A DNA stretch of 64,000 nucleotides from JANYJZ01 sp964523395 (GTDB taxonomy: Bacteria > Bacteroidota > Ignavibacteria > UBA10030 > SZUA-254), in contig CAZFXS010000009.1 of the NCBI GenBank assembly GCA_964523395.1, positions 90,183 through 154,182 on the forward strand, written 5' to 3'. Under the pieces are notes generated by a model that did no database searches, had not been told where the DNA came from, and worked only from the letters and a program-made list of their open reading frames with translations. Made by a program: the position numbers and the translations under genes. Below, piece by piece: positions 35,336-43,429 of the stretch (position 1 is its first letter; every line of letters begins with the position of its first letter).

Positions 35336-35352
35336 TCAATGACGGTCGACAT

Positions 35353-35376
35353 CACCCTGAGCGGAGTCGAAGGGTG
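35353..35376. repeat. CACCCT...AGGGTG palindromic repeat
   Basis: CACCCT (35353-35358) and AGGGTG (35371-35376) flank GAGCGGAGTCGA. This matches a palindromic intergenic element that I recall from many bacterial genomes. Only one copy was seen in this window. Confidence 0.5.
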
Positions 35377-35502
35377 TTTTAAGCTAAATAACTGCACATT
35401 CCATCCGTTATTGTTGACATCGTAAGTAAATTTACTTACAATATGCAGAACGATTCCGGGGGGCGGAGAATAAACAATTCAATAAAAAGGAGCGCGTGTC
35501 TC

Positions 35503-36579
35503 ATGAGGCTTTTATTTCTTCTGCAGTCTGTTGTACTTCTGTTGCTAATTACCGCGCAACCTGTTTACTCTCAATCTCCGGATAACGCGCTCGCCACTCC
35601 GCCATTCTGGGGAACAATCTTTTTGGATCCTGACATCATTACCCCTTCCGATCCGACGACATTTCAGACCATTACTTACACCGGGCAGGGCTCACGAACA
35701 ATGTTCGACAGGCGTGTCAACAATTGGATCACCGTCAACGCTTATCTCTTTGATGCAGAGTATGACGACGGACTGTCTATAGAAGTCCAGGTAAACCCTG
35801 AGTTTGGAAGTTCGGCAAATGCGCTGATACAGGCAGAGAAATACGCGACAGTTATTGGAAGATTACCGACCTCCTCACGGCAGGATGTGCAGACGGTCTG
35901 GATACATGACGGCGTACAGGGGTTTGGCGGAGGAAACAATAATCTGCTCATCCATATTGGCCAGGGTGCTTTGTATGAGGCAGACGGTATTCTGGAAGAA
36001 ACATTTGTGCATGAATCATCCCACACCTCGTTGGACGCTGACCATGCCGCCTCACCCGGATGGCTTGCCGCACAGACTGCCGATACGGAATTTATTTCGG
36101 TCTATGCGCATGATAACCCGACGCGCGAGGATGTCGCCGAAAGTTTTCTGACCTGGCTTGCAGTCCGGCATCGCGCTGGGAGGATATCGACGGGACTTGC
36201 GGATACAATCACGCAAACGATCCCCAACCGCATGGCATACTTCGACGCGCAGTCGTTTAATCTTTACCCGATTACTCCGGCTACCGGCATCGAACAGATG
36301 AATGATGAGGTGCCAGGCAAGTTCGCGCTTTATCAGAATTACCCGAACCCCTTCAATCCGGAGACGAAAATCAGGTTCGAGGTTCCGGATCCGGGGTTTG
36401 TGTCGGTGAAAGTGTTTAATGTGCTGGGAGAGGGGGTGGCAACGTTAGCAAATTCACAGTTCAATGCCGGAAGTTACACGGTTACGTTTGACGGGAAGAA
36501 TCTTGTGAACGGGGTCTATTTCTACCGGATACAGACGGAAGGGTTTACAGAAACCAGGAAGCTTCTGCTGATGAAGTGA
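35503..36579 (+). CDS. Secreted HExxH protein with T9SS sorting domain
   Basis: The 358-residue protein starts at the ATG 35503 after GGAG and has a signal peptide (LFLLQSVVLLLLITAQPVYS). A middle domain has ETFVHESSHTSLDADHA, where HESSH is an HExxH zinc-peptidase motif followed six residues later by another His. It ends in a T9SS domain (YQNYPNPFNPETKIRF, VFNVLGEGVATLA, LVNGVYFYRIQTEG, TRKLLLMK). It may be an exported metallopeptidase. No peptidase family could be named, and the spacing to the third His differs from metzincins by one residue. Confidence 0.8.
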   Translation: MRLLFLLQSVVLLLLITAQPVYSQSPDNALATPPFWGTIFLDPDIITPSDPTTFQTITYTGQGSRTMFDRRVNNWITVNAYLFDAEYDDGLSIEVQVNPEFGSSANALIQAEKYATVIGRLPTSSRQDVQTVWIHDGVQGFGGGNNNLLIHIGQGALYEADGILEETFVHESSHTSLDADHAASPGWLAAQTADTEFISVYAHDNPTREDVAESFLTWLAVRHRAGRISTGLADTITQTIPNRMAYFDAQSFNLYPITPATGIEQMNDEVPGKFALYQNYPNPFNPETKIRFEVPDPGFVSVKVFNVLGEGVATLANSQFNAGSYTVTFDGKNLVNGVYFYRIQTEGFTETRKLLLMK

Positions 36580-36877
36580 GATGCGGGATATGAGATGTGG
36601 GATATGAGATGCGCAATTAGTATGGTTCAAAGCAATATTTAAAAAATATGTGCGCATCCGCTGTCATGGATAAACTATTCACCAAGCCGAGCCTCCCGAA
36701 ACATGAAGCATCCGGCTTGGTTCACGCGGAGTTTATCCCGTCGAATGACGGGATGCTTCCCACGCGTCGTTATGTGCAAACAACCACAATCGATATTTGA
36801 TTTGGTTAGATTTAGCTTCGAGTCGAGAGGAAGATATCCCTCTCAATAAATTAAGTATCCAATCAAGGGCGATTACA
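36580..36877. other. Intergenic stretch with compound palindrome
   Basis: Degenerate GGGATATGAGAT text at 36579-36615 is followed by the nested inverted repeat 36668-36754. No gene was seen until 36878; a frame entering from 36797 lacks an RBS. Confidence 0.5.
36668..36754. repeat. Compound nested palindromic element
   Basis: An outer stem GGATAAACT/AGTTTATCC (36668-36676, 36730-36738) encloses an inner stem ACCAAGCCG/CGGCTTGGT (36681-36689, 36713-36721). A second hairpin ATCCCGTC-GAAT-GACGGGAT follows (36735-36754). The segment GCGGAGTTTATCCCG recurs near 51109. MITE-like or REPIN-like. Confidence 0.7.
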
Positions 36878-37285
36878 ATGAGCAGAGTCCATGACCACAT
36901 AAAAGCCGAGATTCTAAGAGGTGAAAAGAATCTTTTCATATTTCAACTGTCGATCACGATTATCGGCTACATCGGCATGACGTTTTGGCTCAATTCCATT
37001 CGACAAACGGCACCAATATGGGTTGTTTGGGTGCTAATAGTGATTCAATTCCTCTTTCTAATAACCTTTTTTGCAGTGTGTAGCGTTCGTGCAAAACAGT
37101 GTGGCTTTCGGCATGCTTGGTTGATTTTTATAGTATTTATCCTGAGCAGAGTTAGTAATTGGGAGTTCGTTCTCCTTCCCTTATTGGTGTTGGTAATGCT
37201 GATACTGTCGGAACGCAATCAAAACGTCTCTGCCCAACGACAACATTTGTTGCCTGACGAGTCAGGTTCATCCGAAACAGAATGA
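36878..37285 (+). CDS. Small membrane protein, unknown
   Basis: The 135-residue protein, starting at the ATG 36878 (MSRVHDHIKAEIL), has about four hydrophobic spans (FIFQLSITIIGYIGMTFWL, VWVLIVIQFLFLITFFAV, AWLIFIVFILSRV, LLPLLVLVMLIL) and a polar Gln/Ser-rich tail. No RBS is obvious and no family was recognised. It lies in the repeat-rich accessory stretch between two repeat elements, so recent acquisition is possible. Confidence 0.55.
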   Translation: MSRVHDHIKAEILRGEKNLFIFQLSITIIGYIGMTFWLNSIRQTAPIWVVWVLIVIQFLFLITFFAVCSVRAKQCGFRHAWLIFIVFILSRVSNWEFVLLPLLVLVMLILSERNQNVSAQRQHLLPDESGSSETE

Positions 37286-37539
37286 ACCGATTTGCAATGC
37301 CTACTGACCAACTTGAGCTGACTTGTCTTGTTTCTTGCATGGTGTGGTTGCCTGCACATAATACCAAAAAAATACGACGCTTGTTCATTTGGTAAGTCAA
37401 TGCATATGCTCACACACAACTTTGAATATGGAACTCGCTCAACGCCTCACTCAACTGTAGAAGAAGGAGTTTGGCGTTGCGTAGTTTTCGGAATCGTTCC
37501 GAGCCAATCGCTCCGCTCATGAGCGGCTGCGGAAAATAG

Positions 37540-38223
37540 ATGAAGAGCGAATACGAACATACCTGCGATAATTTGACATTCCGGTCTGTACAGGAATTTC
37601 GGTCATGGCGATCATTGCAAAGGTTTCGTCCGTACAGTCTCGACAAGTATGAGGCTGAATGTGCGTGCATTGTTCTTTACGCTAACGCCCTCATTCAAGT
37701 CTCACACCCGTTGGTTTGCTGGCCACTTTGCATCCAACGATCAGCAACACCGAGCCCTGATTTTGTAGTAACTTTTGGAGGTGATCTACAGATCGGCGTT
37801 GAACATTCAACTATCACAAGTACTAAATACCAGCAGTTTCGATCCGAATCTCTGCAGCATCCACAAGAGCAAGTAGTATGGCTTGATTCCTTCAAGATTG
37901 GCGGGGCACCAATAAGTGAGATTAATCAGGGTTGGGTTGGCAATGAACCTGAAAGAGAATGGGTGACTCTTGCCTTTCAGGTAGCACAAGAAAAGTTTGC
38001 CAAGTTGAACCGTTCTCACTTTACAAAGAATAGGCGGAACGAGCTTTTGCTCAACACAGTGTCCTACTTGCCAAATCTTGAAATCGAAACTGCGATCAAG
38101 ATGCTAGGTGAACAGCTTACAAGGGAATTACCAGGGAAGAATCATCAATACAACTTTGATGCTCTCTCAGTTATCTATGGTGACAAAACATTTCCGCACG
38201 CACTCATTAGAAGAGATCAGTAG
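37540..38223 (+). CDS. Unknown protein with nuclease-like PD...E signature
   Basis: The 227-residue soluble protein has no signal peptide or membrane span. The stretch SPDFVVTFGGDLQIGVEHS (about 72-90) resembles the PD-(D/E)xK nuclease core (PD, then a Glu after a beta strand), but the final Lys is replaced by Ser, so assignment is weak. It stands alone among repeats, with a CCGCTCATGAGCGG palindrome 15 bp upstream. Orphan defence-type nucleases often look like this, but nothing here proves such a role. Confidence 0.5.
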   Translation: MKSEYEHTCDNLTFRSVQEFRSWRSLQRFRPYSLDKYEAECACIVLYANALIQVSHPLVCWPLCIQRSATPSPDFVVTFGGDLQIGVEHSTITSTKYQQFRSESLQHPQEQVVWLDSFKIGGAPISEINQGWVGNEPEREWVTLAFQVAQEKFAKLNRSHFTKNRRNELLLNTVSYLPNLEIETAIKMLGEQLTRELPGKNHQYNFDALSVIYGDKTFPHALIRRDQ

Positions 38224-38456
38224 TCCGCAGCAGTGTATAACAGTGGTAACAACGACGCCCGCCTACGCTTATGCTCCGGCGGATAAACTGGAAAAAGTCA
38301 TGAATAATAAAAACCTCAATCAATACTTTTGTTTAATCGAATGAGATTGATATGCTCATGCCAAAGGCATCCCTTTGGGAAAAAAATATTGCGTTGTTTG
38401 CCGAGACGTAGCTGTAACTGTTTTGGCCTGGGATCGCATAATTTTGATTGTACCCT

Positions 38457-38972
38457 ATGATTCTTAGACGTTACGTAATATTGTGTCTGTTTGCCATCAA
38501 CGGTTGCAATACTCTAACTGAGGTTATTATAGATCAAACACCAAAATTGGTATACTCCAACAGTTTTGAGTCACCGGTTGACACAAGCGGGTGGACCGGG
38601 TTTGGTGAATTAAACTTATCCTCAGACGTTCCTCCGGGCGGCGGGACACATTCTCTTTCAGTGCAAGGTACTGACATAGCGCCTCAAGCAGAGAAAGTTC
38701 TGGAAGTTCCTGCAGATAGCGGTCAGCTCATCTTTCGATTTTGGGCCAAGTCTCGCACACATAATAGCGGTGTTGTCCGATTGATTTCCCTTGCGCCCGT
38801 GGAACCATACCCAGCAGCAGGCTTCGCCATCGTTGATACAGTTTGGAAGGCATACTCTGACACGGCATTTTTTCCAGCCGGTTACAATCTCAGGATTTGG
38901 ATTGACGGCGATGGCTGGTCTGGAAATCCGGTTTTGGTCGACAACATTGAAGTATTAAGAATACCAGAATAG
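38457..38972 (+). CDS. Lipoprotein with carbohydrate-binding-like beta sandwich
   Basis: The 171-residue protein (ATG 38457) has a short signal peptide and a lipobox-like AINGC. The mature part has LVYSNSFESPVDTSGWTGFG near its start, FRFWAKSRTHNSG in the middle and WIDGDGWSGNPVLVDNIEV at the end. This is the pattern of jelly-roll carbohydrate-binding modules. Partner and ligand are unknown. It precedes the DHFR-like gene by 18 bp but with a separate RBS. Confidence 0.6.
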   Translation: MILRRYVILCLFAINGCNTLTEVIIDQTPKLVYSNSFESPVDTSGWTGFGELNLSSDVPPGGGTHSLSVQGTDIAPQAEKVLEVPADSGQLIFRFWAKSRTHNSGVVRLISLAPVEPYPAAGFAIVDTVWKAYSDTAFFPAGYNLRIWIDGDGWSGNPVLVDNIEVLRIPE

Positions 38973-38990
38973 AGCCGGACAAGGAACTCT

Positions 38991-39548
38991 ATGAGAAAAG
39001 TTGTTTTTGCGATCAACATTACTGCCGACGGGTACTGCAGCCATACGGACGGGATTGCCGATGAAGAGTTGCACGAGTACTTCACCGGCTTGCTGCGCGA
39101 TGCGGACATCATCCTCTACGGACGGATCACGTATCAACTGATGGTCCCGTACTGGCCGGAGATTGCCAAAACGCAATCTGAGACAGCAGTAACCAATGAG
39201 TTTGCGCGTGTGTTCGACTCACTCGAAAAGGTTGTGTTCTCCAGGACGTTGAAGCAGGTTGAGGGAGGCAATGCGAGAATCGCGGGTACAAACGTTGCGG
39301 AAGAGGTGCTTGCGCTCAGGCAGCAACCCGGAAAAGACATTTGCGTAGGGAGCCTGAGTATTGCGTCCCAGCTTTCGGAGCGGGGCTTGATTGACGAGTA
39401 CCGGTTTGTGGTTCATCCGGTGATTGCCGGAAAAGGGCCGCGGCTCTTTGATACAGTGAAGTTGCAGGAGAGGCTCCGCCTGGACTTTGTCGGTTCTAAG
39501 ACCTTTCGATCCGGCGTTATTGCCCTTCACTACAGAAAACATGCGTGA
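38991..39548 (+). CDS. DHFR-family (RibD C-terminal-like) reductase
   Basis: The 185-residue protein has the bacterial-type fold of the YwjB/YyaP group: VVFAINITADGYCSH at the start, ADIILYGRITYQLM, VVFSRTL, DICVGSLSIASQLSERGLIDEY and VHPVIAGKGPRLFD. Members reduce pterin or flavin-pathway substrates with NADPH, but this group is uncharacterised and is not the housekeeping FolA. AAGGA precedes the ATG. Copy B of the palindromic element begins right at its stop codon. Confidence 0.88.
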   Translation: MRKVVFAINITADGYCSHTDGIADEELHEYFTGLLRDADIILYGRITYQLMVPYWPEIAKTQSETAVTNEFARVFDSLEKVVFSRTLKQVEGGNARIAGTNVAEEVLALRQQPGKDICVGSLSIASQLSERGLIDEYRFVVHPVIAGKGPRLFDTVKLQERLRLDFVGSKTFRSGVIALHYRKHA

Positions 39549-39690
39549 GTCTTCTACACACCGGATGTCTCTAATGGGACTTCTAATATTAAGCTCCGAT
39601 AGGAGCGGACTGTTTGTAATTAATGAAATGGAAAACCAACTTAAAGCTCCGTCAGGAGCGACCTGTGCATTCTTCAACAAAAACGAAATT
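39547..39690 (-). repeat. Dispersed palindromic element, copy B
   Basis: This is the reverse-complement counterpart of 34971-35115. It has hairpins GCTCCGATAGGAGC and GCTCCGTCAGGAGC (each with one mispair in the loop), the shared spacer ACTGTTTGTA and a degenerate version of the third hairpin. It sits between the reductase gene and the membrane-protein gene. Confidence 0.8.
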
Positions 39691-39736
39691 GACCCACAAC
39701 CAAACAAACATTAACGATAATACAAGGACAAAAAAC

Positions 39737-40117
39737 ATGACAGAAGAACGAACATCATTGCCAACATGGATACTTATCGTATCCGGACTTTTCGCATTAA
39801 TGGAGATTATGGTAAGCATCTCATTATGCGTTTCGCCGCAATCGGTGCTGGAGACGGTCGACCTTACCGCAAAAGGCGTTGACTACGTAATCTACATGTG
39901 GGCAGCCCGTCAATTTGCTCTCGGTGTTATCTTTGGTGTGGCGACATTTAAAAAATCGGTTCCCATGCTGACCATTACATATATTTTCTTTTTAGTAATG
40001 TTCATCGGTGACTTCTTTATCGGAATTTCACAAAAAGAGACTTCCCTTATCATCACCGCTTTAGTAATGTGTATTATTTCTTCGGCATTGATATTTGTAT
40101 TAAATAAGAAGAAGTAA
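39737..40117 (+). CDS. Four-span membrane protein, unknown
   Basis: The 126-residue protein starts at ATG 39737 (MTEERTSLPTWIL). A longer frame from 39623 would only translate the repeat. It has four hydrophobic spans (ILIVSGLFALMEIMVSISLCV, FALGVIFGVATF, TITYIFFLVMFIGDFFIGI, IITALVMCIISSALIFVL). Such small proteins are common in Bacteroidetes; no function is known to me. Confidence 0.7.
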   Translation: MTEERTSLPTWILIVSGLFALMEIMVSISLCVSPQSVLETVDLTAKGVDYVIYMWAARQFALGVIFGVATFKKSVPMLTITYIFFLVMFIGDFFIGISQKETSLIITALVMCIISSALIFVLNKKK

Positions 40118-40427
40118 TATTTGATTATCGTAAAACAACTTATTGCAGAAAGCAGTACTGTTACAGTTTCACTGCTGTCCTGGTCCATACCATGACAGCA
40201 GCCCCCTTTTCGGTCATGAATTGGTTCATGACCGCCATGGTTTAAAATTAAACTGTAACACTACTCAGAAAGCCAGGCATGGGCTAATACTTTCTCAATA
40301 TCTCCCTCTCCCTTTTCTCAACCCTAATAACCTCGTTTCAACATTGAAAATTCCGGTCTAACCGGTCGGAATTAGTCCTCCAAATACGCAGTTTCGGTGG
40401 CATGATTTATGCACTTCCGTTCGCATT
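40118..40427. other. Intergenic region upstream of butyrate kinase
   Basis: A 10-bp palindrome (CGGTCATGAA at 40211-40220, TTCATGACCG at 40225-40234, 4-bp centre) could be an operator or short terminator. CCGGTCTAACCGGTCGG at about 40353 is a second small symmetric stretch. No gene was found. Confidence 0.45.
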
Positions 40428-41510
40428 ATGTTTAATAATGCGATGAAATCATCAGCCGGTGTACATAAAATTCTTGTGGTAAATCCGGGGTCTACGTCCA
40501 CCAAAATCGCATTTGGCGATGAGGCAAAGGTTGAAACCGTTGCCTTCCGCCATACATCTGAAGAGCTTGCGCGCTTCGCATCGGTGTGGGATCAATTTGA
40601 ACACCGGCTCGGCTTATGCCGCGATTGGGCGAAGGAACATGTCAAGCAATGTTCTGCCGTTGTCACTCTCGGCGGGTTGCTCAAACCCGTTCAGGGCGGG
40701 ACGTATACCATCAATGGTCAAATGATACAAGATGCACGGGCAAATATGCAGGGCGAGCACGCGTCGAATCTCGGCTGTGCGATCGCGAAGGAGCTCGCTA
40801 TCCGATACAACGTCCCGGCATTCGCGGTTGACCCGATCTCGGTGGATGAGTTTGAACAGCTCGCGTATTACTCGGGGCACCCTTTGATCAGACGGCGAAG
40901 TCTGTCGCATGCGCTCAATATCCATGCCGCGGCGCGCAGGGCGGCAAGAGAACTTTCTCTTTCTTTCGGACAATCCAATATAATCATCGCGCACATTGGC
41001 GGAGGGATTTCCATCGCGCCAGTCCGCGGAAGAAAAATCATTGACGTCAACGACGCGGCAAGCGACGGGCCTTTCTCGGCGGAACGCACCGGCGGACTTC
41101 CCCTGCAGTCATTTATCGAACTTTGCTATTCGGGAAAATATTCCCGGCAGGAAATGTCACGGTTGGTTATGGGCAACGGAGGACTCGTAGCGTATCTCGG
41201 AACAAATTCTTTGGTCGAAACAGAGCAACGGATTGACAAAGGTGACACGACAGCGAAAGAAGTATTCACCGCGATGGCATATCAGATCGCAAAAGAAATC
41301 GGCGCGATGAGCACTGTGCTAAATGGTAAGGTCGATGCAATAGTACTGACGGGTGGAGCTGCAAATTCAAAACGATTGACTGAAATGATAACAGAACGGG
41401 TGAAGTTCATCGCGAATGTACTTGTGTACCCGGGCGAAAACGAGATGCAGGCGCTCGCAGATGCGGCATCGCGTGTATTAAGAGGAGAAGAAATTGTGGG
41501 TGAATATTAA
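40428..41510 (+). CDS. buk: Butyrate kinase
   Basis: The 360-residue ASKHA-fold kinase has the acetokinase-family phosphate motif ILVVNPGSTSTKIAFG (about 15-30), AHIGGGISIAPVRG and FSAERTGGLPLQSFIELCYSG (about 215-235). It interconverts butyryl-phosphate (or branched-chain acyl-phosphate) and the free acid with ATP. Together with the phosphotransacylase gene 122 bp downstream it links acyl-CoA and ATP formation. The start could be the ATG at 40428 or at 40443; no good RBS decides. Confidence 0.93.
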   Translation: MFNNAMKSSAGVHKILVVNPGSTSTKIAFGDEAKVETVAFRHTSEELARFASVWDQFEHRLGLCRDWAKEHVKQCSAVVTLGGLLKPVQGGTYTINGQMIQDARANMQGEHASNLGCAIAKELAIRYNVPAFAVDPISVDEFEQLAYYSGHPLIRRRSLSHALNIHAAARRAARELSLSFGQSNIIIAHIGGGISIAPVRGRKIIDVNDAASDGPFSAERTGGLPLQSFIELCYSGKYSRQEMSRLVMGNGGLVAYLGTNSLVETEQRIDKGDTTAKEVFTAMAYQIAKEIGAMSTVLNGKVDAIVLTGGAANSKRLTEMITERVKFIANVLVYPGENEMQALADAASRVLRGEEIVGEY

Positions 41511-41530
41511 CACCTGATGGGGCTTGTGTA

Positions 41531-41605
41531 ATTTCCGCCACGAAGACACAAAGGCACAAAGCGAACACAACAAAATTTTTTGTGTCTTAGTGACTTAGTG
41601 GCAGA
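41531..41605. repeat. CACAAAG-type intergenic repeat
   Basis: The text CCACGAAGACACAAAGGCACAAAG is followed after a short spacer by its rough complement TTTGTGTCTTAGTGACTTAGTGG, forming a long imperfect hairpin. The same CACAAAG/CGCAGAG text recurs at 42607-42650, 51037-51145 and 63921-63950. Confidence 0.65.
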
Positions 41606-41632
41606 TATCTAATGAGATCAAATGGAGTACCA

Positions 41633-42565
41633 ATGACAAAAGTAACGAACTTCGACTCACTCTTAACTGAGGCGCAAAAGATAAAAAACAAAAGCGTCAC
41701 AGTAGTGTTTCCGAACAACGAGGAAACATTTTCTGCCATAGAGCAGGCGCTTGAATTGCGGCTGGCTAAATTTATTCTGGTTGGCGATGAAAACATCATC
41801 CGCAATATACACTCGGGGAAGCTGGCAGCCAATCCGGACGTCACAATCCTTCCGGAGCCGGATATTATGAAAGCGTTGCAGAAATCAATCGAGTGGGTTC
41901 GCGACCGCAAATCTGATATTCTTATGAAAGGCGGCATCGATACCGGCACAATGATGCGCGCGGTTCTGCAGGAAAACGCCGGGATCCGCACCGGCAGATT
42001 GCTCTCCGACATATTTATACTTGAATTCCCTCAGCGGACGGAAAATAAATTCGTCATGATTACCGACGGCGGCATGACGATGGCACCCGACCTCAGGAAC
42101 AAAGTCGAGCTGATTGTCAACGCTGTTGAAGTCGCGCACGCTTTGGGCAACACCATGCCGAAAGTGGCAGTTCTTTCTGCGACAGAAATGGTTGTTCCAA
42201 CCCTGCAATCCACTCTGGATGCAGCTGCGCTTTCCAAAATGAACGAGCGCGGACAAATCAAAGGATGTATTGTCGATGGACCGTTTGCGCTTGACAACGC
42301 AGTCTCAACTGAAGCGGCAGAAGAAAAGCGTATTAACTCGCCTGTTGCTGGAAAAGCAGAAATCCTTGTCGCCGCAAACATCGAATCGGCAAACAGTCTC
42401 GCCAAAAGCACAACGTACTTCGCGGGGCTCCGCCTCGCGCATGTGATCGTCGGCGGCAAAGCGCCGATACTGATCCCCTCCCGCGCGGATAAAAGTGACG
42501 CAAAGATGCTTTCCATCGCGCTTGGCGTTATCATGTCTGAGTTTAGCTCTGATTCTCACGATTGA
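41633..42565 (+). CDS. ptb: Phosphate butyryltransferase
   Basis: The 310-residue protein starts at ATG 41633 with GGAG 5 nt upstream. It belongs to the phosphotransacetylase/phosphotransbutyrylase family: DILMKGGIDTGTMMRAVL, FVMITDGGMTMAPD, VEVAHALG, KGCIVDGPFALDNA and AEILVAANIESANSLAK. It converts butyryl-CoA and phosphate to butyryl-phosphate. The usual ptb-buk order is reversed here and a repeat separates the two. Confidence 0.92.
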   Translation: MTKVTNFDSLLTEAQKIKNKSVTVVFPNNEETFSAIEQALELRLAKFILVGDENIIRNIHSGKLAANPDVTILPEPDIMKALQKSIEWVRDRKSDILMKGGIDTGTMMRAVLQENAGIRTGRLLSDIFILEFPQRTENKFVMITDGGMTMAPDLRNKVELIVNAVEVAHALGNTMPKVAVLSATEMVVPTLQSTLDAAALSKMNERGQIKGCIVDGPFALDNAVSTEAAEEKRINSPVAGKAEILVAANIESANSLAKSTTYFAGLRLAHVIVGGKAPILIPSRADKSDAKMLSIALGVIMSEFSSDSHD

Positions 42566-42571
42566 AAATGG

Positions 42572-42606
42572 AATTTCAGGTAGATACATCTGAAATTGTA
42601 ATAATT
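42572..42606 (+). terminator. Probable terminator after ptb
   Basis: AATTTCAG (42572-42579) pairs with CTGAAATT (42590-42597) and is followed by GTAATAATTTTT. Confidence 0.6.
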
Positions 42607-42725
42607 TTTACCGCTGAGGCACAGAGAACGCAGAAGATTTTGTCTGCAGTGATTATTTTCTCTTGAGTTTCATTGACATCCTTAAGAAAAATTTCTACCT
42701 TTTACCGGGGCGCAGAAATTGAGGC

Positions 42726-43157
42726 ATGGAGAAAAAAATGTCCCGCAACGTAAAATCTCTGATTTCTGAACAATCATTCCTGCAATGTGCTTTTATTGCA
42801 ATCCTCAACTTTATTCTTTTCTCCGGCTGTGTCAACGAGGTACGGTTTGATGGCAACCGTTTCGGGTATCACTACACACTGATCCAAAATGATTCGCTTC
42901 CCCGGCTTTCCGGCGACACACTGTTTGTAGGCGTCGCCTACAGCGGATGCAACCCGGGGCACAGATTTGAAGTTCGATACTCCTTCAATAGGATTCTTTC
43001 AGCAGAAGTGTGGTTATTCAAATCTTCACCCGATCAGCTTTGCCTTGCGTACTTTGAAGAAGTACAAGTGTTCGTCCTTCCAAGACAGGTTTCGTCGAAA
43101 CAAACGGTCACACTCACCGGGCCGAACGGTGAACAGATTGCCTTAAAACCGCAATGA
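42726..43157 (+). CDS. Small lipoprotein, unknown
   Basis: The 143-residue protein has a hydrophobic signal segment with lipobox LFSGC (Cys at about 35) and a beta-rich mature part with two further Cys residues (SGCNPGH, QLCLAYF) that could form a disulfide. It overlaps the following small gene by ATGA. No family was recognised. Confidence 0.65.
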   Translation: MEKKMSRNVKSLISEQSFLQCAFIAILNFILFSGCVNEVRFDGNRFGYHYTLIQNDSLPRLSGDTLFVGVAYSGCNPGHRFEVRYSFNRILSAEVWLFKSSPDQLCLAYFEEVQVFVLPRQVSSKQTVTLTGPNGEQIALKPQ

Positions 43158-43357
43158 CACCACGGTATTTCTTTGCCTGGTTTCCAATGATGGTAATCGC
43201 GGTTGCAAACGGGGCAATCAGGGAATTTGCTTATAAACCTTACGTCGGCGAATTAACTGCTCATCAGATTTCAACTGCCACACTTCTTCATTTTCTGACA
43301 ATATATATTTGGATTGTCGAACTATTCTGGAAGCCGGCAACACCGGATGGATCGTGA
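43154..43357 (+). pseudogene. Truncated membrane protein remnant
   Basis: The 67-residue reading frame has the N-terminus of a small membrane protein family I have met in this group (FFAWFPMMVIAVANGAIREF, AHQISTATLLHFL), whose members are about twice as long with further spans. Here it stops after YIWIVELFWKP and none of the other frames continues the expected second half. It may be a decayed gene or a short functional version. Confidence 0.45.
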
Positions 43358-43429
43358 TCATGCCACTTATTATCTTCAAAGTTCAGAATAAAGCATAGAA
43401 GCAACAACATATCTGATATAGGAGGTTTC

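Larger units (their letters stand above)
34920..35502. other. Repeat-filled intergenic region
   Basis: At least four repeat families sit side by side here: the palindromic element at 34971-35160, an ATTAATCCGCTG-like degenerate stretch at 35205-35245, GAGATATGG-like text at 35259-35335, and a CACCCT/AGGGTG palindrome at 35353-35376. No gene was found before 35503, which has the RBS AAGGAG 10 nt upstream. Confidence 0.6.

Noticed and set aside
36760..37360. Possible integron cassette: CGTTATGTGC near 36769 and GCACATAA near 37351
   Set aside because: No full attC fold could be drawn, the core does not fit GTTRRRY, and there is no integrase in the window.
38108..38344. 78-residue frame overlapping the 3' end of the nuclease-like gene
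   Set aside because: No RBS, out of frame with the real gene, and its second half runs into repeat DNA.
39623..39736. N-terminal extension of the small membrane protein gene
   Set aside because: It only translates palindromic repeat copy B; an ATG at 39737 starts the real protein.
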